Positions 1 through 7,474 of a stretch of DNA of 57,658 nt are shown piece by piece. Under the pieces are notes generated by a model. The model was given only the letters and a program-made list of their open reading frames with translations, was not told where the DNA came from and did not search any database. Location: NCBI GenBank assembly GCA_023458315.1, contig JAEXAH010000102.1, positions 1-57,658 on the forward strand. The letters are read 5' to 3'. Position 1 is the stretch's first letter; each line of letters begins with the position of its first letter. The position numbers were made by a program, and so were the translations under genes. This DNA is from Pseudomonadota bacterium. Its GTDB lineage: Bacteria > Pseudomonadota > Alphaproteobacteria > Rhodospirillales > Magnetospirillaceae.

Positions 1-76
1 TGGAGGCGACCCCAGACCCGGGGGCGACACCAATCAAATGGTGCTGCAATGGGCGTGAACTTTAACCGGACAGCCG

Positions 77-108
77 TGGGTCAAGCCCGGCCATGACGAG
101 CACTTCCC
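77..108. repeat. Partial copy of dispersed palindromic repeat at the window's left edge
   Basis: The 30 bases at 79-108 are identical to the last 30 bases of the window (57629-57658). They contain the right arm of a repeat module whose complete form is seen near 57.6 kb and 18.5 kb. The left part of the module is missing or diverged here. It lies just downstream of ppdK, outside any gene. Confidence 0.75.
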
Positions 109-131
109 CGCAATTCCGCGATGAACCAAAG

Positions 132-160
132 AAAAAGGGGCAGAGGTTCCCCCCTGCCCC
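132..160 (-). terminator. Rho-independent terminator of ppdK
   Basis: Read on the minus strand, a GGGGCAG/CTGCCCC stem with a short loop is followed by a run of T residues broken only by C. It sits just downstream of the ppdK stop codon at 171. Confidence 0.7.
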
Positions 161-170
161 GCTTTCAGGC

Positions 171-2855
171 TCAGTGCATGCCCGATCCGCTGGAATCGCC
201 CAGGGCCGCCTGGGCGGCGGCAAGGCGGGCGATCGGCACGCGGTAGGGCGAGCACGACACGTAATCCAGGCCGACGCGCTGGCAGAAGGCGATAGAGGAC
301 GGGTCGCCGCCATGTTCGCCGCAAATGCCCAGCTTGATGTCGGACCGGGTGGCGCGGCCGCGTTCGGAAGCGATCTTGACCAGTTCGCCCACGCCCTGCT
401 GATCCAGTTGGGCGAAGGGGTCGTGCTCGTAGATGCCCTTGGCGCGGTACACCTCGATGAACGGGCCGGAATCGTCGCGGCTCATGCCGAAGGTGGTCTG
501 GGTCAGATCGTTGGTGCCGAACGAGAAGAACTCGGCGGTCTCGGCGATCTCGCCCGCCAGCAGGGCGGCACGCGGCAGTTCGATCATGGTGCCCACATGG
601 TACTTGACCGAATAGCCCTCGGCCGCGAACACCTGGCCCGCCACCTTGTCGATGCTGGCCTTCAGCAGATCCAGTTCCTTCTTGGCGCCGACCAGCGGGA
701 TCATGATTTCCGGCGTCACGGTGCGGCCGGTATCGCGGGACACATGCACGGCGGCCTCGAAAATGGCCTGGGCCTGCATCTCGTAGATTTCCGGATAGGT
801 GATGCCCAGACGGCAGCCGCGATGGCCCAGCATGGGGTTGGATTCATGCAGCGCCGCGTTGCGCGCCGTCACCAGCGCCACGTCGACGCCCGCTTCCCTG
901 GCCACTTCGGCGATTTCGTCGTCGGTGTGGGGCAGGAATTCGTGCAGCGGCGGGTCCAGCAGGCGGATCGTCACCGGCAGGCCCTGCATGATGTTGAACA
1001 GATCGACGAAATCCTGGCGCTGATAGGGCAGCAGCTTGGCCAGGGCGGCGCGGCGGCCCTTTTCGTCACCGGACAGGATCATCTCGCGCACCGCCAGGAT
1101 GCGCTTGGGGTCGAAGAACATGTGCTCGGTGCGACACAGGCCGATGCCCTCGGCGCCGAACTTGCGGGCGGTGGCGGCGTCCAGCGGCGTTTCGGCGTTG
1201 GCGCGGACCTTGAGGGTGCGGATGGTGTCCACCCATTCCATCAGGGTGGCGAAATCGCCGGTCAGTTCCGGCTGCACGGTCGGCACCGCGCCCAGGAACA
1301 CCTCGCCGGTGCCGCCGTCGATGGTGATGACCTCGCCTTCCTTCACTTCCTTGCCCGCCACCTTCAGCAGACGGGCGTTGTAATCCACGCGGATTTCACC
1401 GGCACCGGCCACGCAGGGCGTGCCCATGCCGCGCGCCACCACGGCGGCGTGGCTGGTCATGCCGCCACGGGTGGTCAGGATGCCCTGCGACACATGCATG
1501 CCGCCGATATCCTCGGGGCTGGTCTCGACGCGGACCAGGATGACCTTTTCCTTCTTGTCCTTGACCCAGTGCTCGGCGTCCTCGGCCGAGAACACGATCT
1601 TGCCCGAGGCGGCGCCCGGCGAGGCGGGCAGGCCGCGCGCCAGCATGTTGCGCGGCGCCTTGGGGTCCAGCGTCGGGTGCAGCAACTGGTCCAGCGCCGC
1701 CGGATCGATGCGGCCGATGGCCTCCTTGCGGGTGATCAGTCCTTCGCGCGCCATGTCCACGGCGATCTTCAGCGCCGCCTTGGTGGTGCGCTTGCCGGTA
1801 CGGGTCTGGAGCATCCACAGGCGCTTTTGCTGCACCGTGAATTCCATGTCCTGCATGTCCTTGTAGTGCGCCTCCAGCTTGTGGCGGATGGCGTTCAACT
1901 CCTTGAACACGTCGGGCATGACCTCTTCCATGGACGGCAGGGTGGACTTTTGCAGATCCTTGCCGTGGATGGTCAGTTGCTGCGGGGTGCGGATGCCCGC
2001 CACCACGTCCTCGCCCTGGGCGTTGACCAGGAACTCGCCGTAAAAGGCGTTGTCGCCGGTGCTGGGATCGCGGGTGAAGCACACGCCGGTACAGCAATCG
2101 TCACCCATGTTGCCGAACACCATGGCCTGGACGTTGACGGCGGTGCCCCAGCTTTCCGGGATGTCGTGCAGGCGGCGATAGATGATGGCGCGGTTGTTCA
2201 TCCACGAGCCGAACACGGCGCCGACGGCGCCCCACAACTGTTCCTTGACGTCCTGCGGGAACGGCTTGCCCAGGGTCTTTTCGACCATGTCCTTGTACTT
2301 GCCGACCACGATCTTCCAATCGTCGGCGCTCAGGTCGGTGTCCAGCGACAGGCCCTTGTCCTCTTTGTGGAGGTCCAGGATTTCCTCGAAGTGATGGTGG
2401 TCGATCTCAAGAACCACGTTCGAGAACATCTGGATGAAGCGGCGATAGGAATCATAGGCGAAACGCGCATCGCCCACCTTTTTCGCCAGACCTTCCACCG
2501 ACACGTCGTTGAGGCCCAGGTTCAGGATGGTGTCCATCATGCCGGGCATGGAGGCACGGGCGCCGGAACGCACCGACACCAGCAGCGGGTTGGCATCGTC
2601 GCCGAACCTGGCGCCCATGGTTTCCTCGACCTTGGTCAAGGCGTCCTGCACCGCCTCCACCAGTTCCGGCGGATAGGCGTGGCCGTTGGCGTAGTAATAG
2701 GTGCAGACCTCGGTGCTGATGGTGAAGCCGGGGGGCACCGGAATGCCGAGATTGCTCATCTCGGCCAGGTTGGCACCCTTGCCGCCCAGCAAATTCTTCA
2801 TGTCGGCGCGGCCTTCCGCACGGCCGGCACCGAAGCTGTACACCCACTTGCTCAT
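171..2855 (-). CDS. ppdK: Pyruvate, phosphate dikinase
   Basis: This enzyme interconverts pyruvate, ATP and phosphate with phosphoenolpyruvate, AMP and diphosphate in the cytoplasm, linking glycolysis and gluconeogenesis. The protein is about 894 residues, normal for bacterial PPDK. The N-terminal nucleotide-binding domain begins near KNLLGGKGANLAEM. The central swivelling domain carries the phosphohistidine motif GGMTSHAAVVARGMG. The C-terminal PEP/pyruvate barrel ends with the family's cysteine-containing stretch (DYVSCSPYRVP). I chose the ATG at 2855 because GAGGAA lies 7 bases upstream and the protein then begins MSKWVYSFG as in the family; an in-frame start at 2879 has no comparable ribosome-binding site. 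It has its own terminator at 132-160. Confidence 0.95.
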   Translation of the reverse strand: MSKWVYSFGAGRAEGRADMKNLLGGKGANLAEMSNLGIPVPPGFTISTEVCTYYYANGHAYPPELVEAVQDALTKVEETMGARFGDDANPLLVSVRSGARASMPGMMDTILNLGLNDVSVEGLAKKVGDARFAYDSYRRFIQMFSNVVLEIDHHHFEEILDLHKEDKGLSLDTDLSADDWKIVVGKYKDMVEKTLGKPFPQDVKEQLWGAVGAVFGSWMNNRAIIYRRLHDIPESWGTAVNVQAMVFGNMGDDCCTGVCFTRDPSTGDNAFYGEFLVNAQGEDVVAGIRTPQQLTIHGKDLQKSTLPSMEEVMPDVFKELNAIRHKLEAHYKDMQDMEFTVQQKRLWMLQTRTGKRTTKAALKIAVDMAREGLITRKEAIGRIDPAALDQLLHPTLDPKAPRNMLARGLPASPGAASGKIVFSAEDAEHWVKDKKEKVILVRVETSPEDIGGMHVSQGILTTRGGMTSHAAVVARGMGTPCVAGAGEIRVDYNARLLKVAGKEVKEGEVITIDGGTGEVFLGAVPTVQPELTGDFATLMEWVDTIRTLKVRANAETPLDAATARKFGAEGIGLCRTEHMFFDPKRILAVREMILSGDEKGRRAALAKLLPYQRQDFVDLFNIMQGLPVTIRLLDPPLHEFLPHTDDEIAEVAREAGVDVALVTARNAALHESNPMLGHRGCRLGITYPEIYEMQAQAIFEAAVHVSRDTGRTVTPEIMIPLVGAKKELDLLKASIDKVAGQVFAAEGYSVKYHVGTMIELPRAALLAGEIAETAEFFSFGTNDLTQTTFGMSRDDSGPFIEVYRAKGIYEHDPFAQLDQQGVGELVKIASERGRATRSDIKLGICGEHGGDPSSIAFCQRVGLDYVSCSPYRVPIARLAAAQAALGDSSGSGMH

Positions 2856-2978
2856 GGCACGTTCCTCGTCGGTGGACAAAGCACGGGCAGCCCCGGCCGG
2901 GGCACCCGTACCGATGTGAAATCGTGACCCTTTTCGCCGCCAAAAAACAGATGGAATTTCGGCGATCAGAGTCCCGTC

Positions 2979-3000
2979 GGACGGGGGTTGCCCCCCGTCC
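2979..3000. other. GC-rich hairpin between glyS and ppdK
   Basis: Perfect 9-base arms GGACGGGGG and CCCCCGTCC surround a 4-base loop. No T-run follows on either side, so it is a weak terminator candidate for glyS or an RNA-stability hairpin ahead of ppdK. Confidence 0.35.
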
Positions 3001-3021
3001 CTATCCCCCCTTGTGTAAAGC

Positions 3022-5091
3022 TCAGCCCTCGATACGGGCGAAGTCGGCGACCTCGCCCATGGCCGCGCCGATTTCCGCCAAAAGCTTCAGGCGGTTGATT
3101 CGGATGGCGGGCTGGTCGGTGTTGACCGTCACCTTGTCGAAGAAGGCATCGACCGGACGGCGCAGACGGGCCAGGGCGGCCATGGCACCGGCGAAATCCT
3201 CGGCCTTCAGCGCCGAATTGGCCGCCTGGCGGACTTCGGCCAGGGCGGCGTGCAGCGCCTTCTCCTCGGCCTCGACCAACGCCCCCGCATCGGCCGGACC
3301 GGCATAGGAAATGCCGTCCTTCTTTTCCTCGATGCGCACGATGTTGGCGGCGCGGCGATAGGCGACCACCAGATTGGAACCGTCGTCGGACCCCAGGAAA
3401 TCGCCCAGGGCATCGACGCGGGCCAGCATGCGCACCAGATCGTCCTCGTCACCCAGGCCGAACACGGCGTTGACCAGATCGTGGCGCACGCCCTTTTCCT
3501 TGAGGTGCACCTTGAGGCGGTCGGCGAAGAACTCCATCAGATCCTCGGCCACCCGACGCGGATCGCCCGACAGGGTGCCCGGCTTGAACTGGGCATGGGC
3601 GAACTGGAACAGGGTGAACAGCGGCAGGCGCAGGCCGTTTTCCACCACCAGCCGGATGACGCCCAGCGCGGCGCGGCGCAGGGCGAACGGGTCCTTGGAC
3701 CCCGTCGGCTTTTCGTCGATGGCGAAGAAGCCGACCAGGGAATCGATCTTGTCGGCCAGCGACACGCAGACGCTGAGCGGCGCGGTCGGCACCTTGTCCG
3801 ACGGGCCGAGCGGCGAATAATGCTCGGCGATGGCGTCGGCCACCGCGGGCTTCTCGCCGTCGTTCAGGGCGTAATAGCGGCCCATGATGCCCTGGAGTTC
3901 CGGGAACTCGCCCACCATCTCGGTGCTGAGATCGGCCTTGGCCAGTTCGGCGGCGCGCTCGGCATCGGCGGCCGGGGCGTTGCCGACAAAGGCGGTCAGG
4001 TGGCGGGCCAGCACCTGCATGCGGGCGACCTTGTCGGCCATGGTGCCCAGCTTGGCATAGAACAGACGCTCGGCCAGCTTGGGCAGGCGCGATTCCAGCC
4101 GCACCTTGCGGTCGGTGTCCCAGAAGAAGGCGGCGTCGGACAGGCGGGCGCGCAGCACGCGTTCGTTGCCCGCCACGATGGCGGCACCGCCATCGCTGGC
4201 TTCCATGTTGGACGTGACCAGGAAGCGCGGCGCCAGCTTGTCGCCATTCATCAGCGAGAAGTACTTCTGGTGGGCGCGCATGGAGGTGATCAGCACTTCC
4301 TGCGGCACGCCCATGAACTTGTCGTCGATGGTGCCGACCAGCACGTTGGGCTGTTCCACCAGCCCCGTGACCTCGGCCAGCAGGCCGTCATCGACACGCA
4401 GGGCCAGACCCTCGCGCGCGGCGGCCTCCTCGGCTTGGCGCAGGATGGAATGGCGGCGTTCCACCGGGTCCAGCACCACCTTGGCGGCGGCCAGCTTGGC
4501 GGCGTAATCGGCGAAATCCTTGACCGCGAACTCGGCCGGGGCCAGGAAGCGGTGGCCGCGCGACACATTGCCCGCGCTGATGGGGCCGAAGGTCACGGGG
4601 ACCACGGCGCCGTCGAACAGGCACAGGATGGATTGCAGCGGCCGCACCCAGCGCACGGTATTGGCGCCCCAGCGCTGCGACTTGGGCCACGGGAAGTCGG
4701 CCATGGCGGCCTCGACCACTTCCTTGACCACCTCGATCGTGGCGCGGCCCTTGCGGTTGATCACCGCGAAATAGAACACGCCCTTGCCGGTGTCGCGCTG
4801 TTCCAGTTCCTCGAGCTTGAGGCCCGAGGAGGCCAAAAAGCCGTTCAACGCCTGTTCCGGGGCGCCGACACGCGGGCCGCGTTTTTCCTCGGACACGTCG
4901 GGACCGGCCACCGGCAGACCCTCGATCACCAGCACCAGACGGCGCGGGGTGACATAGGCGCGGACGCCGTCGCCGGTCAGGCCGTTCTTGCCCAGGCCCT
5001 CGACCACCAGACGCTGAAGGTCCTCGGCGGCGCGGGCCTGCATGCGGGCGGGGATTTCTTCCGAGAAGATTTCAAGCAGAAGCTCGGCCAT
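3022..5091 (-). CDS. glyS: Glycine--tRNA ligase, beta subunit
   Basis: This is the beta chain of the alpha2beta2 bacterial glycyl-tRNA synthetase, which charges tRNA(Gly). The 689-residue length and the N-terminus MAELLLEIFSEEIPARM are typical. Family stretches such as TPRRLVLVIEGL, LITSMRAHQKYFSL and DPFALRRAALGVIRLV are all present, with an anticodon-binding-like C-terminal region (RRPVDAFFDKVTVN). It follows glyQ with only a 3-base gap, so the two are one transcription unit and probably translationally coupled. The reading frame is intact. Confidence 0.97.
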   Translation of the reverse strand: MAELLLEIFSEEIPARMQARAAEDLQRLVVEGLGKNGLTGDGVRAYVTPRRLVLVIEGLPVAGPDVSEEKRGPRVGAPEQALNGFLASSGLKLEELEQRDTGKGVFYFAVINRKGRATIEVVKEVVEAAMADFPWPKSQRWGANTVRWVRPLQSILCLFDGAVVPVTFGPISAGNVSRGHRFLAPAEFAVKDFADYAAKLAAAKVVLDPVERRHSILRQAEEAAAREGLALRVDDGLLAEVTGLVEQPNVLVGTIDDKFMGVPQEVLITSMRAHQKYFSLMNGDKLAPRFLVTSNMEASDGGAAIVAGNERVLRARLSDAAFFWDTDRKVRLESRLPKLAERLFYAKLGTMADKVARMQVLARHLTAFVGNAPAADAERAAELAKADLSTEMVGEFPELQGIMGRYYALNDGEKPAVADAIAEHYSPLGPSDKVPTAPLSVCVSLADKIDSLVGFFAIDEKPTGSKDPFALRRAALGVIRLVVENGLRLPLFTLFQFAHAQFKPGTLSGDPRRVAEDLMEFFADRLKVHLKEKGVRHDLVNAVFGLGDEDDLVRMLARVDALGDFLGSDDGSNLVVAYRRAANIVRIEEKKDGISYAGPADAGALVEAEEKALHAALAEVRQAANSALKAEDFAGAMAALARLRRPVDAFFDKVTVNTDQPAIRINRLKLLAEIGAAMGEVADFARIEG

Positions 5092-5094
5092 CTT

Positions 5095-5976
5095 TTAGAC
5101 CTCCTTCTTGGTACGGGAGGCCAGCCAGCCCTCGCAGCACGCCTTGGCGAGCGCGCGGACGCGGCCGATATAGGATTGACGCTCGGTGACGGAGATCACG
5201 CCGCGCGCGTCCAGCAGGTTGAAGCGGTGCGACGCCTTGATGCACTGGTCATAGGCGGGCAGCGCCAGACCGGCGGCCAGCAGCGCCTCGCATTCCTTTT
5301 CCGCGTCCAGGAAGTGGCGGTACAGCATCTCGGTGTCGGCGTGCTCGAAATTGTGGGCCGAGTATTCCTTCTCGGCTTGCAGGAACACGTCGCCATAGGT
5401 GACGCCGTCACCGTTGAAATCCAGGTCGTAGACGTTTTCCACGCCCTGGATGTACATGGCCAGACGTTCCAGGCCATAGGTCAGCTCGACCGCGACGGGA
5501 TCGCATTCGATGCCGCCGACCTGCTGGAAATAGGTGAACTGCGTCACCTCCATGCCGTCGCACCACACTTCCCAGCCCAGGCCCCAGGCGCCGAGCGTCG
5601 GGCTTTCCCAATCGTCCTCGACAAAGCGGATGTCGTGGGCCAGCGGATCGACGCCCAGACGGCGCAGGGATTCCAGATAGAGTTCCTGGGCATTGGGCGG
5701 CGACGGCTTCAGCAGCACCTGATACTGGTAATAATGCTGAAGGCGGTTGGGGTTCTCGCCATAGCGGCCGTCCTTGGGGCGGCGCGACGGCTGCACATAG
5801 GCGGCCTTCCACGGCTCCGGCCCCAGCGCCCGCAGGGTGGTCGCCGGGTGGAAGGTACCGGCGCCGACCTCCATGTCGTAGGGCTGGAGGATGACGCAAC
5901 CCTGCTCGGCCCAGAAGTTTTGCAGAGTCAGGATCAGTTGCTGGAAGCTGGGCTTCTTGGCGCCGCTGTGGCCCAT
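5095..5976 (-). CDS. glyQ: Glycine--tRNA ligase, alpha subunit
   Basis: This is the catalytic alpha chain of the tetrameric glycyl-tRNA synthetase and a class II aminoacyl-tRNA synthetase core. At 293 residues it has normal length. Signature stretches include FQQLILTLQNFWAEQGC near the N-terminus, then GAGTFHPATTLRALGPEPW, RPKDGRYGENPNRLQHYYQ and WEVWCDGMEVTQFTYFQQ. It lies directly upstream of glyS. The divergent DUF59 gene starts 159 bases away, and the spacer contains a perfect palindrome at 6041-6064. Confidence 0.97.
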   Translation of the reverse strand: MGHSGAKKPSFQQLILTLQNFWAEQGCVILQPYDMEVGAGTFHPATTLRALGPEPWKAAYVQPSRRPKDGRYGENPNRLQHYYQYQVLLKPSPPNAQELYLESLRRLGVDPLAHDIRFVEDDWESPTLGAWGLGWEVWCDGMEVTQFTYFQQVGGIECDPVAVELTYGLERLAMYIQGVENVYDLDFNGDGVTYGDVFLQAEKEYSAHNFEHADTEMLYRHFLDAEKECEALLAAGLALPAYDQCIKASHRFNLLDARGVISVTERQSYIGRVRALAKACCEGWLASRTKKEV

Positions 5977-6040
5977 GGAATTCCGCCGTGAAAAGGGTGG
6001 ACAGAAAATCGGTCGGCAAACCTAACCAGCGCACCGGCCA

Positions 6041-6064
6041 TGGTCAAGGGGCGGCCCTTGACCA
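6041..6064. promoter_or_regulatory. Perfect palindrome between glyQ and the DUF59 gene
   Basis: Ten-base perfect arms TGGTCAAGGG and CCCTTGACCA flank a 4-base centre. There is no T-tract, so it is more like an operator or transcript hairpin than a terminator. It sits in the promoter region shared by the divergent glyQ and DUF59 genes. No regulator can be assigned. Confidence 0.4.
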
Positions 6065-6134
6065 CACTCAATGTCCGGCCCGGCGCCGCGTCCTACGGTA
6101 GCACACCCTCCCAGACGATTGCGGATCGCGCCCC

Positions 6135-6428
6135 ATGATCTCCCAGTCCCAAGCCCTGGAGGCCCTGAAGTCGGTCATCGATCCCGACGTCGGCCTCAAC
6201 ATCGTCGATCTCGGCATGGTCGAACTGGTCGCCGCCGACGACAGCGGCGTGCGCGTCGCCCTGATCATGACCACCCCGGCCTGTCCGCAAAGCGGCTATC
6301 TGCGCGACGAGAGCCTGCACGCCCTGGAGCGGGCGGGCGCCGTCGCCCCCACCGTCGAGGTGCTGGACGCGCCGCTGTGGAGCCCCGAGCGGCTGAGCGA
6401 CGACGCCCGCAAGGTGCTGGGGTGGTGA
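6135..6428 (+). CDS. DUF59 / MIP18-family Fe-S assembly protein
   Basis: This is a 97-residue single-domain protein of the DUF59 (MIP18/PaaD-like, SufT-related) family, whose members help assemble or transfer Fe-S clusters. The family hallmarks are visible: DPDVGLNIVDLGMVELV near residues 17-33, and TTPACPQSGYL with the conserved cysteine near residue 50. The gene's stop codon overlaps the GTG start of the next gene (GTGA), which suggests translational coupling to the NnrS-like membrane protein. The client protein is not evident. An unrelated role within this broad family cannot be excluded. Confidence 0.85.
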   Translation: MISQSQALEALKSVIDPDVGLNIVDLGMVELVAADDSGVRVALIMTTPACPQSGYLRDESLHALERAGAVAPTVEVLDAPLWSPERLSDDARKVLGW

Positions 6429-7471
6429 TCCCGCCTTTGCCGCTGCTGCTGGCCGGGGCGGTCAGCCTGTTGACCGGGCTGGCGGCGGGCATCGCCCGGC
6501 TGGGCGTGGATTTGCCGCTGGATTTCGTCCATCTGCACGGACCGCTGATGGTGTGCGGTTTCTTCGGCACGGTGATCGCCATCGAGCGCGCCGTGGCGCT
6601 GGGCCGTCCCTGGGCCTTCGCCGCGCCGTTTTCCACCGGCGGCGGCGGGCTGTTGCTGCTGGCCGGATCGGACAGCGCGGGCGCCATCCTGCTGACCCTG
6701 GGTTCGCTGGTGTTCCTGGCCGTGGCCGTCACCGTGGTGCGCCGCCAGCCCGAGCCCTTCACCCGCCTGCTGGCCCTGGGCGCCCTGGCCTGGGCCTTGG
6801 GCAACGTGCTGTGGGCCAGCGGTTCGGCGGTGTCCGAGGTGGTGCCGCTGTGGGCGGCGTTCCTGGTGCTGACCATCGCGGGCGAACGGCTGGAACTGTC
6901 GCGTTTCCTCAAACCCTGGCGCTGGCGCAATCCGTCGCTGGCGGTGCCGGTGCTGTTGATCGGCGGCGGCGCCGGATTGGCGGCGGCGGGCCTGCCCCTG
7001 GCCTGGACCGCCTTCGGCCTGGGCTGCGTCGCCCTGACCCTGTGGGCGGCGGTCAACGACGTCATCCGCCGCACCATCCGCCAGCCGGGCCTGACCCGCT
7101 ATGTGGCGATCTGCCTGGCCTCGGGCTATGTCTGGCTGGGCATCGGCGGTCTGTTGCTGCCCGCTTTGGATGGCGGCCTGGACAGCCTGCGCTATGACGC
7201 GGCCCTGCATGCCGTGTTCGTCGGCTTCGTCTTTTCCATGGTGTTCGGCCACGCCCCGGTGATCCTGCCCGCCGTGCTGAAAGTGCGGCTGCCCTTCGCC
7301 TTTTATTTTTATGTGCCCCTGACCTTCCTGCACGCCTCGCTGATCCTGCGGGTGGCGGGCGATCTGGGCGGGGTCGAGGGCTTGCGGCAGGCGGGCGGCG
7401 TTCTCAATGCCGTCACCGTGATCGGCTTTGCCCTGATGGTGGTGACGAGTGTGCTGCGGGCACGGGGGTAG
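6425..7471 (+). CDS. NnrS-like multi-pass membrane protein
   Basis: This hydrophobic protein has about 348 residues and roughly ten predicted membrane helices. The GTG start at 6425 overlaps the stop of the DUF59 gene; an adjacent GTG at 6422 is an alternative. Histidines in membrane-proximal positions (DFVHLHGPLMVCGFF near residues 33-47; ALHAVFVGFVFSMVFGHAP near 260-278) resemble the heme- and copper-containing NnrS family, which is linked to nitric oxide tolerance. I base the family assignment on these histidine patterns only. An uncharacterised integral membrane protein is the fallback call. The open frame continues upstream to 6071, but that part overlaps the DUF59 gene and is not convincing. 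Confidence 0.6.
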   Translation: MIPPLPLLLAGAVSLLTGLAAGIARLGVDLPLDFVHLHGPLMVCGFFGTVIAIERAVALGRPWAFAAPFSTGGGGLLLLAGSDSAGAILLTLGSLVFLAVAVTVVRRQPEPFTRLLALGALAWALGNVLWASGSAVSEVVPLWAAFLVLTIAGERLELSRFLKPWRWRNPSLAVPVLLIGGGAGLAAAGLPLAWTAFGLGCVALTLWAAVNDVIRRTIRQPGLTRYVAICLASGYVWLGIGGLLLPALDGGLDSLRYDAALHAVFVGFVFSMVFGHAPVILPAVLKVRLPFAFYFYVPLTFLHASLILRVAGDLGGVEGLRQAGGVLNAVTVIGFALMVVTSVLRARG

Positions 7472-7474
7472 GGA

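Noticed and set aside
93..2927. 944-codon open frame on the plus strand, antisense to ppdK
   Set aside because: It mirrors ppdK codons, is full of His/Gly/Arg/Gln shadow composition, and has no family resemblance. ppdK is certain.
3250..5991. 913-codon plus-strand frame antisense to glyS and glyQ
   Set aside because: It spans two genuine synthetase genes on the other strand and has typical GC-shadow composition.
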